Shown piece by piece: positions 9,020-17,644 of a DNA stretch of 64,000 nucleotides. The notes beneath the pieces are model-generated. The model saw only the letters and a program-made list of their open reading frames with translations, had not been told where the DNA came from and ran no database searches. Origin of the DNA: Sedimentisphaerales bacterium (GTDB lineage Bacteria > Planctomycetota > Phycisphaerae > Sedimentisphaerales > Anaerobacaceae); contig JAFGDN010000019.1 of assembly GCA_016932095.1 (NCBI GenBank), forward strand, positions 51,954 through 115,953. The letters are read 5' to 3'. Each line of letters begins with the position of its first letter. Positions within the stretch are counted from its first letter, which is position 1. Made by a program: the position numbers and the translations under genes.

Positions 9020-10858
9020 ATGAATCCTGTTCAGGCAGCCACTGAGGTCCCTAATAAATTGAAAACAACTCATCTTTTTGGTGAGTTCCTCGTATCAAAG
9101 GGCATTCTTACTCGCCCGCAGTTGGTAAAGGCCCTCGATGACCAGCGGCGTCTCGGCGGCCGGCTCGGCGAGGCCCTCCTTCGGCTCAGTATGATGACCG
9201 AAGAACAGGTCACACAGGCCCTCGCTGAACACCTTTCTATGGAGTATTTCCGCTTCGACGACATTTCCAAAATCGATATGAACGTCGCAAGGGTGCTCGA
9301 TGAGACCATTGCCAAGCGTTTCTGTCTCGTATGCGTCGGCGAGGTGGATGGCAGGATAATCGTCGCCATGGCCGACCCGCTCAACGTAATCGCAATCGAT
9401 ACCATAACGCTCAAAATCAAACGACCCATTAAGGTCGTCATCGGCTCAGCTCAGGAAATCCGCAAAACCATCGAGCTGGTGTATCACGGCTCTGATATGG
9501 AGGAGCAGCGCTTGCGAGAGCTTGTCGCCGGCGAAGACGCCGTACAGGGCGCAGCCGATGAAAGGGTCGAGTCAATTCTCGAAGAGGCCGCTGACGGCGA
9601 CGCAGACAACTCCGAAGCCGCCGCAGGCAAGGCCCCCGTCATTCGCTTCGTCGATTTGCTCCTCAGCCAGGCCGTCAAAAGCAGGGCCAGCGACGTCCAT
9701 ATCGAGCCCCAGGATAAAACGATGATGATTCGTATGAGAATCGACGGAAACCTTCGTGATATGGTTCCGCCGGCCAGGCATATGCAGGGCGCCGTCCTCG
9801 CCAGAATCAAAATCCTCTCGAACCTCAATATCGCCGAACGCCGTCTCCCGCAGGACGGCCGTCTCAAAATTAAAACAGCTAACAGGGAAATCGATGTCCG
9901 CGTCTCCACCCTCCCCACCATTTACGGCGAAAAAATCGTTATGAGAATTCTTGATACCTCCGGCGCTTCGCATAACCTCGACAAGCTCGGTATGGATACG
10001 AATTCTCTGTCCGTTCTGAAAAACGCCCTTTCTCAGCCCCACGGTATTATGATTGTAACCGGCCCGACGGGTAGCGGTAAAAGCACCACGCTCTACTCCT
10101 GCCTCAATTATGTTAAAGACCCCTCGGTCAATATCACAACCGTCGAAGACCCCGTCGAATACCGGCTAAAAGGCATCAACCAGGTTCAGGTCAAGCCCGA
10201 AATCGACCTCACCTTCGCTTCCTGTCTGCGTTCGATTTTAAGACAGGACCCGGATATCATACTTATTGGAGAAATTCGAGACAAGGAAACCGTCGAAATC
10301 GCCATAAAAGCTTCCTTGACAGGCCACCTCGTGCTCAGCACCTTCCACACAAACGACGCACCAAGCGCGCTGACGCGTCTGCTCAATATGGGTATCGAGC
10401 CATACCTGCTCGCATCGTCGCTGAATCTGGTTATTGCCCAGCGTTTGGTCAGGAAAATTTGCGACAAGTGCAAGGAGCCGGCCGAACTCGATGAAAATGT
10501 CGTCAAACGTCTCAAGCTTGGCCCCGAAAAACTTCAAAACGCAAAGTTTTTCAAAGGCCACGGCTGCAAATACTGCGGAAACACCGGCTATTTCGGACGA
10601 CTCCCAATCTTTGAATTTCTCGTTATGGACCACGATATGCGCGATTTGGTCACCAAATCAGCTCCCGAAGCACAGCTTAGGTTGCTCGCTCGGCAAAAGG
10701 GCTATGGCGGCCTTCTCGAAAGCGGCATCAGTAAAATGCTTCAGGGTTTGACGACCGCTGAGGAAGTCCTTGGCGTAACCTTCAGCGAGGATATCGGCGA
10801 CGTGAGAGTCGAACAGCAGGAATTGAAAGTTAATATTCCGGATGAAACGAAAAAATAA
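9020..10858 (+). CDS. Type IV pilus / type II secretion assembly ATPase (PilB/GspE family)
   Basis: A 612-residue hexameric ATPase powering pilin polymerisation at the inner membrane. The N-terminal MshEN-type domain (about residues 10-150, LVKALDDQRRLGGRLGEALL) precedes the motor. Walker A is GPTGSGKSTTLYS near residue 347, the Asp box/Walker B region is RQDPDIILIGEIRD near residue 408, and a histidine box STFHTNDAPSA follows. A zinc-binding tetracysteine (CDKC near 480, CKYC near 515) distinguishes GspE/PilB from PilT. A TTG codon lies directly upstream in frame, but the ATG at 9020 has the properly spaced GGAG at 9011-9014. First gene of an operon running to the secretin at 20269. Confidence 0.95.
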   Translation: MNPVQAATEVPNKLKTTHLFGEFLVSKGILTRPQLVKALDDQRRLGGRLGEALLRLSMMTEEQVTQALAEHLSMEYFRFDDISKIDMNVARVLDETIAKRFCLVCVGEVDGRIIVAMADPLNVIAIDTITLKIKRPIKVVIGSAQEIRKTIELVYHGSDMEEQRLRELVAGEDAVQGAADERVESILEEAADGDADNSEAAAGKAPVIRFVDLLLSQAVKSRASDVHIEPQDKTMMIRMRIDGNLRDMVPPARHMQGAVLARIKILSNLNIAERRLPQDGRLKIKTANREIDVRVSTLPTIYGEKIVMRILDTSGASHNLDKLGMDTNSLSVLKNALSQPHGIMIVTGPTGSGKSTTLYSCLNYVKDPSVNITTVEDPVEYRLKGINQVQVKPEIDLTFASCLRSILRQDPDIILIGEIRDKETVEIAIKASLTGHLVLSTFHTNDAPSALTRLLNMGIEPYLLASSLNLVIAQRLVRKICDKCKEPAELDENVVKRLKLGPEKLQNAKFFKGHGCKYCGNTGYFGRLPIFEFLVMDHDMRDLVTKSAPEAQLRLLARQKGYGGLLESGISKMLQGLTTAEEVLGVTFSEDIGDVRVEQQELKVNIPDETKK

Positions 10859-11028
10859 AGGTATTATTTCGATGAAAAGCAACATAAAAACGGACGTAAA
10901 AACAATCGCTGCCAGTATTGCCGGAAGGAGTTTTTTTACTAAAGCAGGCCTTTCTCATAGACGATTGCTTAATTGCCTGGTTTAAGACCGGCTAAAACGA
11001 TTCGTGGAGTTCTTTCAGGGATTTTTGA

Positions 11029-12240
11029 ATGAAAAGCTTTAAATATACCGCGTGTGAAACATCCGGCTCAAAAAAGGAGGGGCTTACACAGGCCAACTCC
11101 CCAAATGACGTTATCGCCTGGCTTCGTGAGAGAGGGTTGACTCCGGTTTCTATCCAGGAAATCGTCGAGGCCGTCAAACAAAGCCCCAAAAAGCAAACTC
11201 GAAAACGAATCAGGTCCGCCGATGTTGCGGCCCTGTGCTGGCAGTTGACCACGATGGTCGAAGGCGGCATTCCCATCACCACCGGCCTTGAAACCATTTC
11301 AAACGACATCGAAAACCTTTATCTTCAGGAAGTCCTTCGCACTATTCTCGACAAAATGAGAAAAGGCGAAAACTTCTCCGGCGGTATCGCCATGTTCCCA
11401 AAGGTTTTCGACCAGCTCTCGCGCGCAATTATTATGGCCGGCGAAACCAGCGGTAACCTCCCGGGCGCCTTGAAAAGGGTCGCCGAGCATTTCGACAGCA
11501 GAGACCGCCTCGCACGAAAAATCAAGGGCGCGATGGCGTATCCCATTTTTGTTCTTGTATTCATTGTCCTGATTGTTGTATTCATTATGGCGTTCATAAT
11601 TCCGAGGTTCCGCGCCATTTTCGACCAGTTCGGCGGACAACTCCCAGGATTTACGCGCGCCTTTATGGGCTTCTATGATTTTATTGTGCACAACATTATT
11701 TTCATAATCGCCTCCGTCGTCCTGGTCTCCTGTTCCGCTGTCTTTTTTGGAAAGTCCCCAAAGGGCCATTACATCTATTCCAAAATCGCCCTGAGGTTCC
11801 CTCTTATGGGTAAAATTCTCAGCCAGGGCTTCGTCGCCATTTTTTGTAAGACAATGGCTACCCTGCTTTCCGCGGGCGTCTCTGTGCTTGAGGTCTTCGA
11901 TATACTGCAAACTATGACCAAAAACGACATCATCAAGGACGCCATTGTTCGCGGCCGGGAACACATTGTCCAGGGCTCATCCGTGTCTATGGGGCTGGCT
12001 TCCGCCGGCTTTTTCCCGAATATGGTCGTCAAAATGGTTCAGGTCGGCGAGGAAAGCGGTTCGTTGCCGCAGGTCCTCGAAAGAACGTCGGATTATTATG
12101 AGCGGAAGGTCGATGCCACAATCAGCACCGTCCTCGGACTGCTCGAACCTATTATGATTGTAACGGTTGGAGGGATTGTATTGATCGTTATCCTGGCGCT
12201 GTATCTGCCGATTTTCTCGATGTCCGCAAACGCCGGCTAA
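11029..12240 (+). CDS. Inner-membrane platform protein PilC/GspF family
   Basis: A 403-residue polytopic protein with two T2SSF domains (about residues 65-190 and 265-390). Each contains the family phrase with a glycine-rich turn: MAGETSGNLPGAL in the first and QVGEESGSLPQVLE in the second. Three strongly hydrophobic helices lie at about 170-195, 220-245 and 365-390. The protein is the inner-membrane platform on which the PilB-type ATPase acts. The N-terminal ~60 residues (YTACETSGSKKEGL, then ANSPNDVIAWLRERGLTP) correspond to the usual cytoplasmic start. The gap from the ATPase gene is 170 bases. Length is typical. Confidence 0.95.
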   Translation: MKSFKYTACETSGSKKEGLTQANSPNDVIAWLRERGLTPVSIQEIVEAVKQSPKKQTRKRIRSADVAALCWQLTTMVEGGIPITTGLETISNDIENLYLQEVLRTILDKMRKGENFSGGIAMFPKVFDQLSRAIIMAGETSGNLPGALKRVAEHFDSRDRLARKIKGAMAYPIFVLVFIVLIVVFIMAFIIPRFRAIFDQFGGQLPGFTRAFMGFYDFIVHNIIFIIASVVLVSCSAVFFGKSPKGHYIYSKIALRFPLMGKILSQGFVAIFCKTMATLLSAGVSVLEVFDILQTMTKNDIIKDAIVRGREHIVQGSSVSMGLASAGFFPNMVVKMVQVGEESGSLPQVLERTSDYYERKVDATISTVLGLLEPIMIVTVGGIVLIVILALYLPIFSMSANAG

Positions 12241-12325
12241 GCAGGGACGCCGGATGCCGCAATATTTCACTGGGGGCATTGCCCTATGGAGGAACTTAAT
12301 AAAGTCAAGACGAGTTTTAGCCGAT

Positions 12326-12354
12326 TTGCAACGTAACAAGTCGGAACTTGTAAA
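12326..12354 (+). promoter_or_regulatory. Possible sigma-70-type promoter in front of the pilin genes
   Basis: TTGCAA (12326-12331), a 17-base spacer, and TGTAAA (12349-12354) lie 27 bases upstream of the first pilin ATG, with AAGGAG between. Both boxes match the consensus only partly. An internal promoter here would fit the higher expression that pilin subunits need compared with the assembly machinery. Confidence 0.3.
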
Positions 12355-12380
12355 CTAACCGTTTTTTAAGGAGAAAGCAA

Positions 12381-12800
12381 ATGATTAACAGAAAAGGTTT
12401 CACGCTTATCGAGCTGATGGTGGTTGTGTTCATCGTCGGCATTCTGGCTGCTGTAGCAATACCGATTATGCGTGGTCGTATTGACGCAGCCAAGTGGTCG
12501 GAAGGCAAGGCCGCCGCCGGCAGTATCAGAACTGCCGCCCGTGCGTTCTGTGCGGAAAGAGGGCCTGCCTACACATATGCTGGAACTACTATAGGGCAGC
12601 TTGGTTTCACGATGAGGGCCGCTGGCGTTGCAGGAGACCTCGACGGCAAATACTTCTCCGAAGAGTGTTATGCGATTGCCTGGAACGGCTACGATGACTA
12701 TCTCATCACCGTCACCGCTGCTGCGGCCACTGGGACTGAGGAGCCCACAACCCCGGCTTCTGTTACGCTCGACGAGACAGGTTTATTTACTGAAATCTAA
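12381..12800 (+). CDS. Type IV pilin-like / pseudopilin, first paralogue
   Basis: A 139-residue prepilin with a six-residue basic leader (MINRKG) cleaved before FTLIELMVVVFIVGILAAVA, the classic N-methylated hydrophobic helix with Glu5. The globular part contains two cysteines (AFCAERGPAYTYAG and SEECYAIAWNGYDDY), probably disulphide-bonded. It is closely similar to the next gene. An AAGGAG ribosome-binding site lies just upstream. It is processed by a prepilin peptidase that is not encoded in the window. Whether it is the major pilin or a secretion pseudopilin cannot be told. The helix ending AIPIMRGRIDAAKWSEGKA is shared with the paralogue and marks the pair as a recent tandem duplication. 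Confidence 0.92.
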   Translation: MINRKGFTLIELMVVVFIVGILAAVAIPIMRGRIDAAKWSEGKAAAGSIRTAARAFCAERGPAYTYAGTTIGQLGFTMRAAGVAGDLDGKYFSEECYAIAWNGYDDYLITVTAAAATGTEEPTTPASVTLDETGLFTEI

Positions 12801-12845
12801 CGGGCCTGTGATGAGCATTAGCTGAAGTATTTTCTGTGAAAAAAG

Positions 12846-12880
12846 GGCGGGGGCTGTAAAGGCCCCCGCCTTGGATTTTT
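12846..12880 (+). terminator. Intrinsic terminator between the two pilin genes
   Basis: A perfect 9-bp GC stem (12846-12854 with 12862-12870, GGCGGGGGC/GCCCCCGCC), a 7-base loop, then TTGGATTTTT. It lies within the operon, 45 bases after the first pilin stop and before the second pilin start, so it could attenuate transcription and make the first pilin more abundant than downstream products. Confidence 0.75.
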
Positions 12881-12898
12881 GCGGCGAGGCAAATTGCT

Positions 12899-13333
12899 AT
12901 GATTAATAATTATAGAAAATCGAGAAACGCCTTTACTCTCATTGAGCTGATGGTTGTCGTGTTCATAATCGGTATTTTGTCGGCCGTGGCAATCTCGTTA
13001 TTGAGGGGGCGGGTCGATGCCTCCAAATGGTCCGAAGCAACGTCTGCTATGGGCAGCATAAGAACGTCCGCTCGTGCTTTCTGTGGAGAAAAAGGTCCTG
13101 CCTATACCTACGCCGGCACTACTCTGGTTCAGCTCGGTTTCAACCCGAGGGCCGGTGGCGTTGCCGGAGACCTGGACGGCAAATACTTCTCCGAAGAATG
13201 TTATCAGATTACCTTCAACGGCTACGATGACTATTACATTACCTGCACCGCTGCCGATGCTGTCGGGGGTCGTGAATATCCCATAACGCCCCCTATGATG
13301 GCGCTCGATGAAACCGGGGTGTTTAGTCCCTGA
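12899..13333 (+). CDS. Type IV pilin-like / pseudopilin, second paralogue
   Basis: A 144-residue prepilin, highly similar to the preceding gene over its whole length: AFCGEKGPAYTYAG and GDLDGKYFSEECY are nearly the same. The leader is longer (MINNYRKSRNA) and the residue before the cleavage site is Ala rather than the usual Gly, which prepilin peptidases tolerate less well; Glu5 of FTLIE is intact. The two globular cysteines are conserved. The ATG at 12899 follows the terminator hairpin by about 20 bases and has a GGCGAGGC stretch upstream as a weak ribosome-binding site. It is probably a minor or alternative subunit. Confidence 0.9.
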   Translation: MINNYRKSRNAFTLIELMVVVFIIGILSAVAISLLRGRVDASKWSEATSAMGSIRTSARAFCGEKGPAYTYAGTTLVQLGFNPRAGGVAGDLDGKYFSEECYQITFNGYDDYYITCTAADAVGGREYPITPPMMALDETGVFSP

Positions 13334-13887
13334 TTAACGCGGAGATAGTTGCCTGTTGTTCAGGAAGAAAAACAGGACACTCGCCTGTTTTCTACGGTCG
13401 TCTTGGGTGCTTGAATCCTTGTGCCTTTTCCCGAAAACCTGATCTCTCATTCCTCGATAATCTCCGTTCTGCATTCTGAATTCTGCATTCTCTGTTCTGC
13501 TTTCTGTTTTCAATATTCCTCAGTTCTCTGTCTTCCGTTCTTCGTTTGCCCGCGCCCCTTTTATTTCCTATATTTTGAAATGACTGTGCTTCAAAGGGGG
13601 TTATAATTCTTCTTCCCCCGGTTTCGCCGGGGATAACTTAATAATGACCGATAACTACGGTGGGGGGACTTTTATTTTATGCTTGCGTCTGAATCGTCTT
13701 TTTCGAAGCATCCTGATGGCAACCTCTGTCTGACCGCAAGTACTGATAATCCGCGTTTTACGCCCTCTGCTTGCGTATTTATAGGACTACAGCCCCCTGT
13801 TCAAAACCTCTGCGCTCTTATTCAAAGCTTATCTCGATTTGTGATTAAAATCCGTCTTTAATTAAGCCGATGAAGGAGTAGTGATTG
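13334..13887. other. Intergenic region inside the pilus operon with repeat and hairpin
   Basis: No supported gene. At about 13465-13545 lies a pyrimidine-rich low-complexity run (TTCTGCATTCTGAATTCTGC type), which is the reverse complement of the GACAGAAGACAGAAG family seen elsewhere in the window. Around 13614-13633 a CCCCGG...CCGGGG hairpin follows. AAGGAG at 13873-13878 is the ribosome-binding site of the next gene. Because a terminator lies upstream at 12846, a separate promoter for pilM and following genes may be located here. Confidence 0.5.
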
Positions 13888-15018
13888 ATGTTTCAACATT
13901 ATCGTTGTTTGGTGAAAAGACACGGTCTTTGGGAAACTAAAGAGCTGCTCTGGTTCTATATGAAGGCGAAATGGAAAAAATATCTCGGCTTGGGAAATTA
14001 TGATGTCATCGGTCTCGACATCGGCTCCTCTTCGATAAGAATGGTCCAGCTTTCGCATGAAAAAGACAGATATGCGGTTGTCGCCGCAGGCCTTGTTGAT
14101 ATCGAAAAAGGCGAAGGCGACAGCTCCGACAGGCAGGCCGAGGTCGAAAAGGCGCTCCACAAGTGTTTCTCTGCCGCTAAAGTTCGAACAAAAATGGCCG
14201 TATGCAGCGTCTCAGGTCCGGAAGTCGCCGTCCGACATTTCAAGTTCCCCCCGCTTCAGACCCCGGAACTCGAAGGTGCTATTCGTCTCGAGGCCTCGCA
14301 GGTCTGCCCCTTCAACATCGATGATGCCGTCCTCGATTTCCAGATAATACAAAAAGAAAGCGACGCATACGTCGGTGTCTTCGTCGCCGCCACCAACGAC
14401 GTTATTAAACGCAAAACTCACGCCGCGGAAAAATGCTCCCTTACCTGTGTCCTTATGGATGTTGACGGCCTCGCGCTGCTCAATTGCCTCAAAGAGCTCA
14501 AATCGGACCAGGAAAATATCTGCTCCGTCGCAATACTCGACGTAGGCGCCTCCAGCGCAACTCTGTCGGTTATGGGGGAAAACGGCCTGCCCTTTGTCCG
14601 AACCGTTCGTTACGCGGGCAGCGATATCATTGCACAGATTGCAAAAGATAATAATGTTAACTACGAAATCGCTGAAAAGGACTTCTTCGGAAATATCAAC
14701 CCGACGATTCCCCAGGATAAGCTCAATGCCTCGTTCGAAAAGGCCTGCGGAAAGCTCGTCAACGATGTCGCTGAAACGCTCAGGTATCACAGCGTTCAGG
14801 AAAAATCCTCTTCCATTGAGCAGATTCTCGTGTGCGGCTCTTTCGGTATGATTAAGGGTTTCGTTGATATTCTCAACAGGCAGCTTCCCATCAGGGCAAT
14901 TCTCTGGAATCCTTTCGACTCGATGCACTGCGCCGTCGGCCGAAAGTGCCTCGATGTCATTCAGGCAAAAGGACCGGCTATGGCCGTTGCCGCGGGGCTT
15001 GCTATGAGGGCTATTTAA
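13888..15018 (+). CDS. pilM: Type IV pilus assembly protein PilM (actin-like ATPase)
   Basis: A 376-residue cytoplasmic actin-fold protein. The phosphate-1 motif is GLDIGSSSIRMVQL (about residues 45-58), phosphate-2 is VAILDVGASSATLSV and the adenosine motif is ILVCGSFGMIKGF. PilM binds the N-terminus of PilN and links the inner-membrane PilNO complex to the motor. The first 35 residues (FQHYRCLVKRHGLWETKELL) are an extension before the canonical domain. A TTG three bases upstream is also possible, but the ATG at 13888 has AAGGAG nine bases before it. It is followed by pilN with only one base between. Confidence 0.9.
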   Translation: MFQHYRCLVKRHGLWETKELLWFYMKAKWKKYLGLGNYDVIGLDIGSSSIRMVQLSHEKDRYAVVAAGLVDIEKGEGDSSDRQAEVEKALHKCFSAAKVRTKMAVCSVSGPEVAVRHFKFPPLQTPELEGAIRLEASQVCPFNIDDAVLDFQIIQKESDAYVGVFVAATNDVIKRKTHAAEKCSLTCVLMDVDGLALLNCLKELKSDQENICSVAILDVGASSATLSVMGENGLPFVRTVRYAGSDIIAQIAKDNNVNYEIAEKDFFGNINPTIPQDKLNASFEKACGKLVNDVAETLRYHSVQEKSSSIEQILVCGSFGMIKGFVDILNRQLPIRAILWNPFDSMHCAVGRKCLDVIQAKGPAMAVAAGLAMRAI

Positions 15019-15019
15019 T

Positions 15020-15661
15020 ATGTTTACTATCGATTTGCTGAAAGGTCAGGGTATCCCGGTCAGGACAAAGCCGCAGGGCGTCGCCATTTTCGTCGCCACC
15101 TTTGCCGTCCCTGCGCTTGTGGCTATTGTGATGACCGGTTATTACTTCCAGACCAATGTCATTATTTCCGTCGCCAAACAGAATATCGTCAGCTACGAAA
15201 ATCAGACAAAACAGCTCTCCGATGCCCTTCAGCGCAGGCAATCTTTCGAAATGGATAAGTCCTCGATTAACGCCTGTCTGGCTGATGTGTCAAACCTCCT
15301 CCGAGGCCATTTCCAGTGGACTCCCGTTCTCGTTGACCTTGTGCAGAATCTCCCTGATTCGGTCATCATTACGAATCTTGAAGTAAAAAATATTACTACA
15401 AAACGAAGAATCTCGAAAAACGAAAAAAACAGGAAAGACGATGCGAATATCAGCGTAAGGAATCTTAAAATGCGGGTCGCCGCCAGTCCAAGCGCCGCCG
15501 ACGACCTTGAAGTCAGGGTCTTTCGCGACAAGCTCCTCGCCTCTGATGTCCTCGGCTCAAAGCTCGATGACATTGTTATTGCCTCGCAGGTCCGTGATAC
15601 CCTCGATGGACGTGATGTCGTCTGTTATGACATTGATTGTATCTTTAAACCGGGATTATAG
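15020..15661 (+). CDS. pilN: Type IV pilus assembly protein PilN-like
   Basis: A 213-residue bitopic inner-membrane protein. A short cytoplasmic start (MFTIDLLKGQGIPVRTKPQG) corresponds to the INLLP-like PilM-binding segment of PilN. One transmembrane helix lies at about residues 22-44 (GVAIFVATFAVPALVAIVMT). A coiled coil (45-80) and a small periplasmic ferredoxin-like domain follow. Sequence conservation in this family is low, so the call rests on topology, length and the pilM-N-O order. Its start is one base beyond the pilM stop codon. Confidence 0.82.
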   Translation: MFTIDLLKGQGIPVRTKPQGVAIFVATFAVPALVAIVMTGYYFQTNVIISVAKQNIVSYENQTKQLSDALQRRQSFEMDKSSINACLADVSNLLRGHFQWTPVLVDLVQNLPDSVIITNLEVKNITTKRRISKNEKNRKDDANISVRNLKMRVAASPSAADDLEVRVFRDKLLASDVLGSKLDDIVIASQVRDTLDGRDVVCYDIDCIFKPGL

Positions 15662-15664
15662 CCG

Positions 15665-16237
15665 ATGGTGTTGAAAGCTTATAAAAAATATCTTCTGACG
15701 TTGGGCATTGTCTGGGCCGTCTCCCTGGCGCTCTTTGTCGCTGTCTTTATCCTCCTCATTTCGCCGCAGTTGGAGGTATCTTCCAAGCTTGCGCAGGAAT
15801 TGGCCGAGAAAAAGAAACTCTATGAGTCCGCCGTCGATGCCGATAAAGAGGAAAACAAAAGGAAACTCATCGCTGAGGTTGCCGCCTTGAAATTGCAGCT
15901 CGGTGATTTTGCCGTCGAATTTGAGGAGTCCGCCAATCTTACCTTTGACGTCGGTCGCATCGCAGGCGAAAAACGGGTCAACGCTTTTACCGTCAAAACC
16001 CCGGATATGTCCAAAGCCGCCGATTTGTCCGATTGTAAAAATTTGCAGGAAAACCACATTGATATTAGTTTTGAATCCGACTTCAGACAGTTTGCGACTT
16101 TATTAAACGCCCTCGAAAGGCATCGTCCCGTCTTCTTCGTTGACAGGGTCAAATTCAGCCGCGGAACTATTGAAAGCGGGAATCACAGAGTCGATATGGG
16201 ACTTACGTTCCTTGCCAAAAAAAGACCAGAGGGTTAA
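15665..16237 (+). CDS. pilO: Type IV pilus assembly protein PilO-like
   Basis: A 190-residue bitopic membrane protein. One N-terminal transmembrane helix (about residues 11-34, TLGIVWAVSLALFVAVFILL) is followed by a coiled coil rich in Glu/Lys/Ala (about 37-80) and a periplasmic domain ending in VDMGLTFLAKKRP. PilO forms heterodimers with PilN in the periplasm. Three bases separate it from pilN. The sequence itself is weakly conserved, so the family call depends on position and topology. Confidence 0.78.
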   Translation: MVLKAYKKYLLTLGIVWAVSLALFVAVFILLISPQLEVSSKLAQELAEKKKLYESAVDADKEENKRKLIAEVAALKLQLGDFAVEFEESANLTFDVGRIAGEKRVNAFTVKTPDMSKAADLSDCKNLQENHIDISFESDFRQFATLLNALERHRPVFFVDRVKFSRGTIESGNHRVDMGLTFLAKKRPEG

Positions 16238-16252
16238 TTCACGGATTGAAAA

Positions 16253-17644
16253 ATGAGAGTTATTGCCATAGCCAATCAGAAAGGTGGATGCGGAAAGACG
16301 ACCACGACGGTCAATCTTGCCGCCGCCTTTGGCCGAAAGGGTAAAAGGGTCCTCGTCGTTGACCTCGACCCCCAGGGCCACTCCACGCTCGGTCTCGGCT
16401 GCGACCCGGAGTCCTTCAACAAAACCATTTACAACGCTATTGTTGACAAGCAGGTCCCGATTACCGACGTCATTGTCAGCAGCAAAACCGAAAACGTTGA
16501 TGTTGCACCAAGCAACGTCCTGCTCTCCGGCGCAGAGCTTGACCTCGCCACCGTCTCCGGCAGGGAGTTTATGCTCACAGAGCAGTTTAAGACAATCGAC
16601 GACAAATATGATATATGCGTCATTGATTGTCCTCCCTCGCTGGGTATCCTCACGCTCAATGCGCTTATCTCCAGCACAGACCTTATCGTTCCCGTCCAGG
16701 TCCATTATTATGCGATGGAAGGCCTTAAGCAGTTGTTCGAAACCTGTGAAATCATTACCGAACATTTTTATCCCTGCAAGGTCAAAATCACCGGGCTTCT
16801 CCTTACCTTCGTTGAAGACCGTCTCATTTTCACAAGGCAGATTGCTCAGCAGATGCGTGAGTTCTTCGGCGAGCTTGTATTCCTTACCGTCATACACAGA
16901 AATGTCCGTCTCGCAGAAGCCCCTAGCGCCGGTGAATCCGTTATTACGTACGCACCGGATAGCCGTGGCGCAATCGAATATATGACGCTCGTGGACGAAA
17001 TCCTACACGGCAAAGAGTTTGTCCGTAACCAGGACCGACCGTCGTCTGAAACACCGGCGGATGCTCAGGCCGAAATCCAGGCCGCTGCCGATGGGCCAAA
17101 ACAGGATGCTCAGGATGTCCTGTGTGAAATAGAGCCCGTTCAGCAGAATGGCGTTGACCTTGTTCAGAACCCGGTTCAGGCGACTTCGGATTCGACGACC
17201 ACCTCTGATGCCGATGCGGGTTCGTTAAAGCAGGATGAACAGGATGTCATTTATGAAATAGAGCCGGTTCAGCAGGAAGATGTTGACCTTGTTAAGAACC
17301 CGGCTCAGGCGCCTTCGGATTCGGCGACCCCCTCTGATGCCGGTGAGGATTCGTTAAAGCATGATGAACAGGATGTCATTTACGAAATAGAGCCGGTTCA
17401 GCAGGAAGATGTTGACCTTGTTCAGGACTCGGCTCAGGCGCCTTCGGATTCGGCGACCCCCTCTGATGCCGATGCGGATTCGCTAAAACAGGATGAGGAT
17501 GATGTCCTTTACGAAATAGAGCCGGTTGAGCAGGAAGACCTTGTTCCTGCACCGGTTGATTTATCCTCGGATGTTCAGCAGTCGGATGAGCAGTCCGAAA
17601 CAAACGACGACGCTGCCCCGGATGTGGAGGATAATAATGCGTAA
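16253..17644 (+). CDS. ParA/MinD-type ATPase with four C-terminal 43-residue repeats, inside the pilus operon
   Basis: A 463-residue protein. Residues 1-260 form a ParA/Soj-type ATPase with the deviant Walker A NQKGGCGKTTTTVNLA (signature lysine included), Walker A' VVDLDPQGHST and Walker B CVIDCPPSLG. The remaining ~200 residues are an acidic, low-complexity tail. It holds four 43-residue repeats, each with a Q(D/E)DV.YEIEPVQQ core, encoded by a 129-bp tandem repeat at 17102-17540. Classical chromosome-partition ParA would lie next to parB, which is absent. The placement between pilO and a PilP-like gene suggests a role in locating the pilus machine. The stop codon overlaps the next gene by 8 bases, indicating coupled translation. 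Confidence 0.9.
   Translation: MRVIAIANQKGGCGKTTTTVNLAAAFGRKGKRVLVVDLDPQGHSTLGLGCDPESFNKTIYNAIVDKQVPITDVIVSSKTENVDVAPSNVLLSGAELDLATVSGREFMLTEQFKTIDDKYDICVIDCPPSLGILTLNALISSTDLIVPVQVHYYAMEGLKQLFETCEIITEHFYPCKVKITGLLLTFVEDRLIFTRQIAQQMREFFGELVFLTVIHRNVRLAEAPSAGESVITYAPDSRGAIEYMTLVDEILHGKEFVRNQDRPSSETPADAQAEIQAAADGPKQDAQDVLCEIEPVQQNGVDLVQNPVQATSDSTTTSDADAGSLKQDEQDVIYEIEPVQQEDVDLVKNPAQAPSDSATPSDAGEDSLKHDEQDVIYEIEPVQQEDVDLVQDSAQAPSDSATPSDADADSLKQDEDDVLYEIEPVEQEDLVPAPVDLSSDVQQSDEQSETNDDAAPDVEDNNA
17102..17540 (+). repeat. Four tandem 129-bp units in the ParA-like gene
   Basis: Units begin at 17102, 17231, 17360 and 17489, exactly 129 bases apart, each starting near CAGGATGA. Units two and three are nearly identical, the first and last more diverged. 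All are in frame (43 codons) and encode an acidic linker with the phrase YEIEPVQQ. Confidence 0.9.

Noticed and set aside
13679..13861. 60-residue open frame between the pilins and pilM
   Set aside because: No ribosome-binding site, no motif, and composition like surrounding intergenic DNA.
16253..17644. Chromosome-partition ParA and a nearby replication origin
   Set aside because: No parB, no parS-like palindromes were noticed, and the gene is translationally linked to pilus genes.
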